DNA from: Leptolyngbyaceae cyanobacterium SM1_3_5
GTDB taxonomy: Bacteria; Cyanobacteriota; Cyanobacteriia; Elainellales; Elainellaceae
Assembly (NCBI GenBank): GCA_012031475.1
Contig: JAAUTJ010000414.1
Location: forward strand, 1-5,140
DNA length: 5,140 bases
Direction of reading: 5' to 3'
A program made the position numbers and the translations under genes. The notes below the pieces were generated by a model that was given only the letters and a program-made list of their open reading frames with translations, was not told the origin of the DNA and ran no database searches. Shown piece by piece: positions 1 to 4,121 of the stretch (position 1 is its first letter; each line of letters starts with the position of its first letter).

Positions 1-1
1 G

Positions 2-103
2 AAGCTCAAGCAGTATCGAGCGATTGCGACACGTTATGACAAGCTAGCAGAGACGTTTCTCAGTGCGATTTACATGGCGGCTTCTATCATCTGGCTTAAT
101 TGA
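2..103 (+). CDS. IS5-family transposase, C-terminal end (partial, cut by window start)
   Basis: The frame beginning at base 2 encodes 33 residues ending in TGA at 101-103. It includes the stretches QYRAIATRYDKLAETF and AIYMAASIIWLN. The pattern 'YR.IATRYDK.A..F...I..AA..IWLN' is the usual C-terminus of IS5-family DDE transposases in cyanobacteria and other bacteria, where it forms the last helix after the catalytic glutamate. The catalytic residues lie outside the window, so I cannot tell whether the gene is intact upstream. The right terminal repeat of the element should lie within roughly the next 100 bases, but it cannot be fixed without the left end. The family call comes from recalled family patterns and is fairly secure despite the short length. 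Confidence 0.75.
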   Translation, partial: KLKQYRAIATRYDKLAETFLSAIYMAASIIWLN

Positions 104-326
104 TGACACGCCCTAAGGCTTGAGTGGAAATTTTGTAGGAAGTTGGCTTGAGCAAGTTCCAAATCATCCGCTTGTTAAGGATTGCGGATTAATTAAAGCC
201 AGGTTTTTAATTCTTGGGTTTTATGAGATTCTCGATCCTAAGTAGACCAATTTGGGGTGCTTTAGAAGACGATGTTCCTGAGTTGTGTAAATTACCCACA
301 TCTAGACCGTACGCTTGCGTCTGATT
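104..326. other. Non-coding stretch between IS5 end and MITE-like element
   Basis: No gene is supported here. The first part presumably contains the right end of the IS5-type element. A short direct repeat GGCTTGAG occurs at 117-124 and 145-152. A small dyad ATCCGC/GCGGAT lies at 166-171 and 184-189. The reverse strand is open from 326 down to 207, but that frame runs straight through the inserted element at 327-486 and its pre-insertion version would meet a stop, so it is not annotated as a gene. Confidence 0.5.
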
Positions 327-486
327 GGGAGCATCCCACTTTTGCAGAAACACCAAATTGCCCTTGCTAAATCCCTCTCCCAAAAAGGGAGAGGGACTTT
401 GAGTTGGCTTGGTTCCCCTTCTCCTGCTTTGGGAGAAGGGGTTAGGGGATGAGGGCGGCTCGAATTGCAAAAGTGGGATGTTTCCC
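327..486. mobile_element. MITE-like element, 160 bp, with terminal inverted repeats and target duplication
   Basis: The two ends are inverted copies. CATCCCACTTTTGCA at 332-346 is matched perfectly by its reverse complement at 466-480. Outside it both ends begin GGGA, with one substitution and one indel between, so the repeat is about 20 bp. The flanks CGTCTGATT (318-326) and CGTCTAATT (487-495) agree at 8 of 9 bases, as expected for an ageing 9-bp target-site duplication. Inside are two strong hairpins: a 10-bp stem with a 5-base loop (372-396) and a 10-bp stem with a 7-base loop (415-441). The element is too short to encode a transposase, so it would have been mobilised in trans by an unknown IS. 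The internal pattern of CCCTCTCCC/GGGAGAGGG hairpins resembles a repeat commonly seen between cyanobacterial genes; that resemblance is from memory. Confidence 0.75.
372..441. repeat. Twin hairpins inside the MITE-like element
   Basis: Stem one pairs 372-381 (TCCCTCTCCC) with 387-396 across AAAAA. Stem two pairs 415-424 (CCCCTTCTCC) with 432-441 across TGCTTTG. Both stems are perfect and GC-rich, so they would fold stably in RNA or single-stranded DNA read from either strand. Neither is followed by a T-run, so there is no direct sign that they serve as intrinsic terminators. Confidence 0.8.
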
Positions 487-783
487 CGTCTAATTCGTGG
501 GGAAAGTGGCCTGCTGAGCAATGTGAACTTACGCCCTGCGCTTTCTAAATGGCTATTGCAATGCTGCAACGTCGAATGTTAATGCTTGCAAATTGGAGTT
601 TAGGATACTTGTTTTGGGATTCTTATGTCAAGAGCCATACTGCCCACCGTCTAGTTACAAAAAAAGATCGATCGTCAGTAAGATCCACAGTGTCCGTGTG
701 AATTTCTGATGAAGTTGGAAGAAATTCCAGGCTTGTTGACAGAAACTTCGGTACTTTTGTGCGAGATTGTTATAGGCTAGAAC

Positions 784-909
784 GTGTCGATTGTTGTATT
801 TGAGACCATTCTGCTTCTCTTTGGGAACCGCTTCAGCGCCTTTGTGGAGAGTAGTGGACGTTGGAATGCTGTCACTCTTGCTTTTGGGGCTACTTTAATT
901 TCTCTGTAA
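784..909 (+). CDS. Possible small hydrophobic peptide, 41 residues
   Basis: A GTG-initiated frame encodes 41 residues starting MSIVVFETILLLFGNRFSAF and ending NAVTLAFGATLISL, closed by TAA. Two hydrophobic stretches, about residues 2-13 and 29-41, flank a short polar centre containing ESSGRW. A TAG lies two codons upstream of the GTG, so the frame does not extend further. Upstream AGG at 774-776 is only a weak ribosome binding site. A second overlapping frame is also open and hydrophobic, which lowers confidence. I do not recognise a family. It could be a small membrane protein, a decayed fragment of a larger one, or chance. Confidence 0.22.
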   Translation: MSIVVFETILLLFGNRFSAFVESSGRWNAVTLAFGATLISL

Positions 910-1019
910 ATTGTTTGTTCCTGTTGCCTTCAATCGTGAGAAAAGTTAGACAAAAACACGCGAAGCTTGTAATGCAATTCTGTCTTAAATTTTGAGCAAC
1001 CCTCTAGTAAGGAAATACG

Positions 1020-1058
1020 ATGAAAGCACGATCGCAGCAACGGCCTAGCCATTTGTGA
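1020..1058 (+). other. Very short ORF with a good ribosome binding site
   Basis: ATG at 1020 is preceded by AAGGA at 1009-1013, an ideal distance for a Shine-Dalgarno sequence. The frame stops at TGA after 12 codons (MKARSQQRPSHL). It could be a leader peptide, the surviving start of a decayed gene, or coincidence. The dyad 1028-1069 overlaps it. No downstream gene begins close enough to make an attenuation role convincing. Confidence 0.15.
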
Positions 1059-1069
1059 TTTGCGATCGT
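1028..1069. repeat. Inverted repeat built from HIP1-like sequence
   Basis: ACGATCGCA at 1028-1036 is perfectly inverted as TGCGATCGT at 1061-1069, with a 24-base loop. Both arms carry the GATCG core of HIP1, the octamer over-represented in many cyanobacterial genomes, so the pairing may simply reflect two nearby HIP1-like sites rather than a selected RNA structure. Confidence 0.5.
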
Positions 1070-1329
1070 ATCAACTTGAATCCTCAAATTATTTGACCTA
1101 ATTGAGAGAATTTGCGGTGCTAAAAATATTGAACTAAGTCGCGAGAACACCAGCTACCAATTGAGTTGAACCTCAATGTTTCAGACTGCTCATATCTCAC
1201 GCCCAAATTCGGTTTTTTCCACACCGCTGCCAAACAAGCAACAGGAATTACGGTTCCCGATCGCGCTAAACTTGCAGCTTTAACTCGCGACACGCTAGAT
1301 CTGATTGCAATCTCCAAATCGTCGAAACT

Positions 1330-1782
1330 ATGCACAATAAGCCTTCAAGCATCACTTTCGGAGCATTGAACACCTGCTTTAGAAACCAGTCAGTCCGTGC
1401 TGCAAAAGCAGTCGCTCATCGATCGGACTTCTTCTTTCGCCTCCGTGCAGAGCTAGATCGCAATCCTGATGCTGCGCTGATTGTCGATCGCGAATCGGGC
1501 ACAATTCTATCCATCAATCTGCCAGCATTTGAACTGTTAGCGATCGATGCCGTTGGTTTTCAGGTCCTTGACTTTGGCATTAATCAGAGTACTTACGAAC
1601 GCATCGCTCAGCAACTTCAGCAAACAGGAACCGCTAGCCAAACCATCTTGCTCCATAATGCTGATGGAGATTTGATTGAGTGCGAGGCGGATGCGGAAGT
1701 TGTGCCTTACTACTCCGGCTGGATAGTGCTGTGCTTCGATGCTAATCAATCGCCGCCTTATCGCCGTCTGCCAAAGTTTTGA
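1330..1782 (+). CDS. PAS-like single-domain protein
   Basis: This is a 150-residue protein without enzyme motifs. Residues about 44-137 read as a PAS fold. NPDAALIVDRESGTILSINL followed by PAFELLA is the typical first strands and helix ('what is this, where did it come from' pattern with a small residue after N). A helical stretch around STYERIAQQLQQTG and the strand pattern TILLHNADGDLIECEAD then GWIVLCF complete it. PAS domains sense ligands or redox state or mediate protein contacts; this one has no attached kinase, cyclase or DNA-binding domain, so it would have to signal through a partner. The first 40 residues and the proline-rich tail (SPPYRRLPKF) are unassigned. The start is uncertain: the ATG has no clear ribosome binding site, a TTG lies 12 codons downstream, and the frame is open upstream only to a TAA at 1267. 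Its 3' end overlaps the convergent XRE gene by 41 bases. The ligand is unknown. Confidence 0.65.
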   Translation: MHNKPSSITFGALNTCFRNQSVRAAKAVAHRSDFFFRLRAELDRNPDAALIVDRESGTILSINLPAFELLAIDAVGFQVLDFGINQSTYERIAQQLQQTGTASQTILLHNADGDLIECEADAEVVPYYSGWIVLCFDANQSPPYRRLPKF

Positions 1783-2443
1783 ACAGGAGTTTTGCTTCGC
1801 CCTGATAAGTTCGATCGCAGTCAACTTCGGGCAGTTGAGCAACTCTCCACCGAATCACCCAACAGCACAAAATACTTAACTTCTCCAAAATCTCATAGCT
1901 GACCAAACAATTTGGATCATTTCTCAAGAAGATATCTGTAAAGAGTGCTGGGTCGATCTCCACTTGCGCCATTGCCTGAGTCGGGCTTTGGTTCCTAATT
2001 GAAGCCCTCAAGAGTAGATGCAGGTTGTGCTTTTGGTTTTCACTGAGAAAACGGTTCATGCTCTTTTGATTTGCGGGGTTACTCTGGCTTAACCGAGCAT
2101 CAAGATAGGTGGCTAACTGCTGCATCTGTGGCAAAGGCAAGACTTCAATTTGAGCGATGATTGTTTCTAATCGATCGACTTGAGCAGGCTCAGGCGAAGC
2201 ATCTTGAACAAACAGATATTTAAGAAGTTCTTCTTGAGTCCATCCTTTAAGCTGAGCAATGCGCTTAAGGTTGTTCTCGCTCGGCAAACGAATTTGTTTT
2301 TCCCAGTCTTGAATCGAGGTATAAGAGGTTCCGAGAAGTTTAGCGAACTCCCGCTGCGTTGTCCGCCCTCTCAACTCCTTGATGAGTTGCGCTAATCGCT
2401 CTTTAGCAAACTTGTCACTTTCTGCCGCTACTAAGATGACCAT
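1742..2443 (-). CDS. XRE-family helix-turn-helix protein, 233 residues
   Basis: The N-terminal part, residues about 15-78, is a Cro/C1-type helix-turn-helix. The recognition region is TQREFAKLLGTSYTSIQDWE (29-48), followed by LPSENNLKRIAQLKGWTQEE, the conserved closing helices. This indicates sequence-specific DNA binding. Residues 85-120 are probably a linker or helical segment (RLETIIAQIEVLPLPQMQQL). The remaining 110 residues form a C-terminal part I do not recognise, with two adjacent cysteines (193-194, LCCW). Related XRE-plus-unknown-tail proteins are common in cyanobacteria, usually without known targets. ATG at 2443 is the first possible start after an in-frame TAG at 2492-2494; no Shine-Dalgarno is visible. 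The gene converges on the PAS-like gene with a 41-base overlap. Upstream lies a transposase remnant on the same strand and in the same frame, separated by that TAG. It is intact and likely a regulator of unknown regulon. Confidence 0.8.
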   Translation of the reverse strand: MVILVAAESDKFAKERLAQLIKELRGRTTQREFAKLLGTSYTSIQDWEKQIRLPSENNLKRIAQLKGWTQEELLKYLFVQDASPEPAQVDRLETIIAQIEVLPLPQMQQLATYLDARLSQSNPANQKSMNRFLSENQKHNLHLLLRASIRNQSPTQAMAQVEIDPALFTDIFLRNDPNCLVSYEILEKLSILCCWVIRWRVAQLPEVDCDRTYQGEAKLLFKTLADGDKAAID

Positions 2444-2491
2444 GCGATAGTTTTTGAGTAATTGCCTGAATAAAAGAATTGACCTTGCTTG

Positions 2492-2713
2492 CTAGTGCAG
2501 CAAGAGATGGGCAAGTGAATCGGTTTGCCACTGCCCAGTACTTCTGTTGGGTGACTTGCCAGCCTGAAGTTGCAGTCGTGGTGGTCTAGATGCATTACAC
2601 TGATCTGTCATGCTCAGAGTCACCAGCAGCACCACCCACAGCGGACAGCGCTTGCCTCTGGCACTGCAAAAATCTTCGTCTTGCTTGAGTGTATCAATTA
2701 AACTGATGGTCAT
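2492..2713 (-). pseudogene. ISAs1-type transposase, N-terminal remnant
   Basis: The 73-codon frame starts MTISLIDTLKQDEDFCSARG and continues KRCPLWVVLLVTL. This matches the N-terminal domain of ISAs1/H-repeat transposases (DDE_Tnp_1-associated), whose usual pattern is 'SLI..LKQVPDFR...G+R+PLW.+LL+...GTMSG..GYR'. After the leucine-rich segment the match fades quickly (CNASRP may correspond to the family's C.GYRP), then becomes unrelated and stops at TAG. Full-length members have several hundred residues, so the DDE catalytic domain is missing. The likely history is an internal deletion or frameshift of an old insertion. The terminal repeats were not found. Confidence 0.6.
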
Positions 2714-2749
2714 ATCTGGTCAAGATCGACATATAACCCTCAGTCTAAC

Positions 2750-2802
2750 TAAACCTCTGATGTAAGCCACTATTTTGACCAGTTGCTCACCTCAGAGGTT
2801 TA
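2750..2802. repeat. 11-bp inverted repeat at the end of the minus-strand pseudogene
   Basis: TAAACCTCTGA (2750-2760) and TCAGAGGTTTA (2792-2802) are perfect inverse copies around a 31-base loop. The right arm contains the stop codon of the minus-strand reading frame (2800-2802). A second dyad, CTGGTCAA (2716-2723) and TTGACCAG (2775-2782), interleaves with it so that only one can form at a time. It could be a long-loop 3' structure of the decayed gene or an end structure of a lost mobile element. The T-run expected of an intrinsic terminator is absent. Confidence 0.5.
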
Positions 2803-3168
2803 ATTATTAATTATCTGTCGAATAAGTGTTCCGTTCTTCGTGTAGTTTTGTACGCTGTCAAGCGCGTTGGCAACCATCTGGGCATAGAGATCAGGTGGTG
2901 CTGGCGGCTTTTTAAGCGACTCCAGTAAAATGCAGTCTAACGCTGATCTGTCACTCTAGGCAGAAGAAAATTGGAGATTGCGAGGAGGATCAGTGCATAG
3001 CAGGCGACTAGAGAGGCGATTCATCAGTGCAACCAAACATTCTAACTCCGCTGATAAACGTGGAATCGGAAACAGATTCAGCCAGGGTTCGAGTAAACTT
3101 AAAATCACACTCAGTTGAATCACCAAGCGACTCAAGCAGCGCGGCAAATTCCGTTCACCCTCAAGCAA
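2800..3168 (-). pseudogene. Unidentified gene remnant with one in-frame amber codon
   Basis: Read on the minus strand from about 3180, the frame gives a coherent protein-like sequence: LLEGERNLPRCLSRLVIQLS, then EPWLNLFPIPRLSAELECLV and ALMNRLSSRLL. It meets TAG at 2956-2958, then continues in the same frame as LESLKKPPAPPDLYAQMVAN and ALDSVQNYTKNGTLIRQIIN to TAA at 2800-2802. The part after the TAG is 51 residues and keeps plausible protein composition, which points to a single nonsense mutation in a once longer gene. The 5' side is lost: a TGA lies at 3181-3183 and the IS4-like fragment begins about there. I do not recognise the family. The listed start is a TTG used only as the open boundary. 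A shorter functional product ending at the TAG cannot be excluded. Confidence 0.45.
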
Positions 3169-3186
3169 TTTTGCCCGCGCGATTAT

Positions 3187-3404
3187 TCAGTTTTGAACTC
3201 TCGACTATTCTTTGAAATCCGGCTGACTTTTGTGTTGGACAAGGCATTGATGAGCATGAGAGACTTGTTTTATCAGTTGAATCACGTCGATATTTCAATT
3301 AGTATTTTTACCTTTTTCAAGGCTTGTAAAACTCGACAAAACCAGCATTTCTGCCGTATCTACGTCAAGCTAACTGAGCAACTAAAGCACCAAAATTCAG
3401 CGGC
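3187..3404 (+). pseudogene. IS4-type transposase fragment
   Basis: The frame encodes RLTFVLDKALMSMRDLFYQL, then NHVDISISIFTFFKACKTRQ and NQHFCRIYVKLTEQLK. The pattern 'DLF..LNH..ISISTFSKA.KTR....F..IY..L..QL' is one I associate with the N-terminal part of cyanobacterial IS4-family (DDE) transposases, just before the first catalytic aspartate. Only about 70 residues survive. No catalytic residue is present, and on the 3' side the frame runs into a reading frame of a different family and ends at TAA by 3432. The 5' boundary is approximate because the match fades. It lies exactly between two other truncated genes, which suggests an old insertion followed by deletion. Confidence 0.55.
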
Positions 3405-3593
3405 AGTTTGCCCTGTGAAGATGTTAAAGTAAAGCTGGCAGAACGACTGACAGAAGTTGATAGTTAGATTCAATAGCTACTTCTACTGAAAGGTGAACTC
3501 GAAGGCTTGTTAGCAATGCAAGAAACCGAACCTGAAAGCTTTGAAGAAATCATCTGTCCGATTACTGACTATCGGATTATTGACCATCATTAG
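3396..3593 (+). pseudogene. MerR/CueR-type metal-responsive regulator, C-terminal remnant with two amber codons
   Basis: In one frame the sequence reads SGSLPCEDVKVKLAERLTEV, D, S, stop, I, Q, stop, then LLLLKGELEGLLAMQETEPE and SFEEIICPITDY, ending at TAG 3591-3593. This aligns with the C-terminal half of MerR-family metal sensors: the start of the long dimerisation helix ('.C..V+..L...+.E++..I..L...+.+L..L') and the metal-site loop ending in CPI. In CueR the corresponding end is DCPIIEN. The two stops are TAG at 3465-3467 and 3474-3476, each one base from a sense codon fitting the helix (such as GAG or CAG). The N-terminal winged-helix DNA-binding domain is missing, replaced by the IS4-like fragment. 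The neighbourhood (copper genes downstream) fits a former copper regulator; copper rather than another metal is an inference. Confidence 0.6.
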
Positions 3594-3727
3594 ATCGCTG
3601 TAGCAGTTGCGATCGACAGCAAGTTAAGCATCGTATTCTTCTGGCACTACCTCTTCGAGAGGAAGTGCTTTTAATGCATGAATTGCTGCAATATTTCGAT
3701 CGAAGTATTTTTGAAGAAATCGCTTGA
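3584..3727 (+). pseudogene. Unidentified 3' ORF remnant ahead of the copper operon
   Basis: A frame open from 3584 to TGA at 3725-3727 has 47 codons, no ATG near its beginning, and protein-like content: QQVKHRILLALPLREEVLLM then HELLQYFDRSIFEEIA. It overlaps the end of the MerR remnant in another frame. The helical pattern 'LP..LREEV.L......L...FD.S..EEIA' faintly recalls the linker before cyclic-nucleotide-binding domains of ion channels, but this is only a resemblance and I do not assign it. It may be the tail of a gene lost to deletion, or chance. Confidence 0.22.
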
Positions 3728-3755
3728 CTCTCCAGTGGACTAGAGAATTTAAAGT
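3724..3755 (+). promoter_or_regulatory. MerR-family-type promoter and operator upstream of atx1
   Basis: TTGACT at 3724-3729 is a good -35 element. A candidate -10, TAAAGT, lies at 3750-3755, giving a 20-bp spacer instead of the normal 17. Between them sits a 22-bp dyad: ACTCTCCAGT (3727-3736), two central bases, and ACTAGAGAAT (3739-3748), symmetric at 8 of 10 positions. Overlong 19-20 bp spacers with a centred dyad are the hallmark of promoters activated by MerR-family regulators, which twist the DNA to realign the boxes; the layout and the first bases (TTGACTCT) match the E. coli zntA promoter as I recall it. Transcription would start near 3762, leaving a leader of about 65 bases before atx1. 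The layout is seen; the regulation is inferred. Confidence 0.65.
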
Positions 3756-3826
3756 AGGGTCAGACCAGCAAAAACGTAAGCTCTTTAGATTGCGTTTTAT
3801 TTAATTTATTCACCGAAGGCATCACC

Positions 3827-4021
3827 ATGACTGTACAACTCAAAGTTCCAAATTTAGCTTGCCCAGCCTGCGCCAACACCGTCACCACTGCAATCAAATC
3901 GGTTGATGCCAATGCTGCGATCGAAGCCGATGCAAAAACCAAAGTAGTCAACACCGCAACGCAAGTATCTCAGGCTGAAATTGAAGCTGCGATCGCCGCT
4001 GTTGGCTATCCTGCTGCTTAG
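3827..4021 (+). CDS. atx1: Atx1/CopZ-type copper chaperone, 64 residues
   Basis: This small cytosolic heavy-metal-associated protein binds Cu(I) between two cysteines and hands it to the N-terminal domain of a copper ATPase. The sequence starts MTVQLKVPNLACPACANTVT, with the metal motif C12-x-x-C15, and ends IEAAIAAVGYPAA, the normal last helix and loop of the beta-alpha-beta-beta-alpha-beta ferredoxin-like fold. Length and cysteine positions equal those of the Synechocystis Atx1 as I remember it. In that protein His61 takes part in copper binding, whereas here residue 61 is Tyr, as in many bacterial CopZ proteins. The methionine usual before the first cysteine is replaced (LAC). The start is supported by GAAGG 13-17 bases upstream. 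It lies 100 bases ahead of the ATPase gene, so the two are probably cotranscribed from the MerR-type promoter at 3724. Confidence 0.9.
   Translation: MTVQLKVPNLACPACANTVTTAIKSVDANAAIEADAKTKVVNTATQVSQAEIEAAIAAVGYPAA
3989..3996. repeat. HIP1 octamer
   Basis: A perfect GCGATCGC lies in the 3' part of atx1; a second perfect copy is at 4373-4380 in the ATPase gene. HIP1 is strongly over-represented in many cyanobacterial genomes and supports the cyanobacterial origin of this cluster. Confidence 0.85.
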
Positions 4022-4121
4022 CTGATTCACTCGATTTCACCTGAGCCATGAGGTTTTTACGAATGGCTAAACTTTTCATTTTTTCTCATTAAGCGATTAG
4101 CAGAAATTGAATCCGGGTGCT

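Larger units (their letters stand above)
487..1329. other. Long stretch without a confident gene
   Basis: More than 800 bases carry no recognisable gene. The longest frames here are 67 residues on + (from 1166) and 71 residues on - (GTG at 1335 down to 1120). They lie over each other and over the 5' end of the PAS gene, and I recognise neither. Small items inside are a 41-codon ORF (784-909), a 12-codon ORF with a good ribosome binding site (ATG at 1020) and a dyad (1028-1069). The region may hold decayed genes or regulatory DNA; the sequence alone does not decide. Confidence 0.5.

Noticed and set aside
207..569. A 120-codon frame on the minus strand
   Set aside because: It runs straight through the MITE-like element, whose hairpins supply proline- and serine-rich residues. 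Removing the element and one duplication copy shifts the frame and brings an immediate stop (TAG), so the frame is a product of the insertion.
736..776. TTGACA at 736-741 as a promoter for the 784-909 ORF
   Set aside because: The best -10-like sequence, TATAGG at 771-776, is 29 bases downstream, too far for a normal promoter, and nothing suitable lies at 16-19 bases.
1120..1369. Two opposed frames, 71 residues (-, GTG at 1335) and 67 residues (+, ATG at 1166)
   Set aside because: They lie antisense to each other, have no recognised family and no ribosome binding sites, and the plus frame runs into the PAS gene. Both have somewhat protein-like composition, so a decayed gene is possible, but neither can be chosen.
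2600..2953. An 11-base direct repeat CTGATCTGTCA at 2600-2610 and 2943-2953
   Set aside because: A few such pairs are expected by chance in a window this size, and the flanks do not extend the match.
2956..3476. Three internal TAG codons suggesting amber readthrough or recoding
   Set aside because: TAG also ends atx1 at the conserved family length and ends the XRE gene, so it acts as a normal stop here. The interrupted frames also lack their 5' parts, which fits pseudogenes better.
4022..4121. A possible terminator or second promoter between atx1 and pacS
   Set aside because: ACCT...AGGTTTTT near 4039-4057 forms only a 4-bp stem before a T-run, and no convincing -35/-10 pair is visible, so cotranscription remains the simpler reading.
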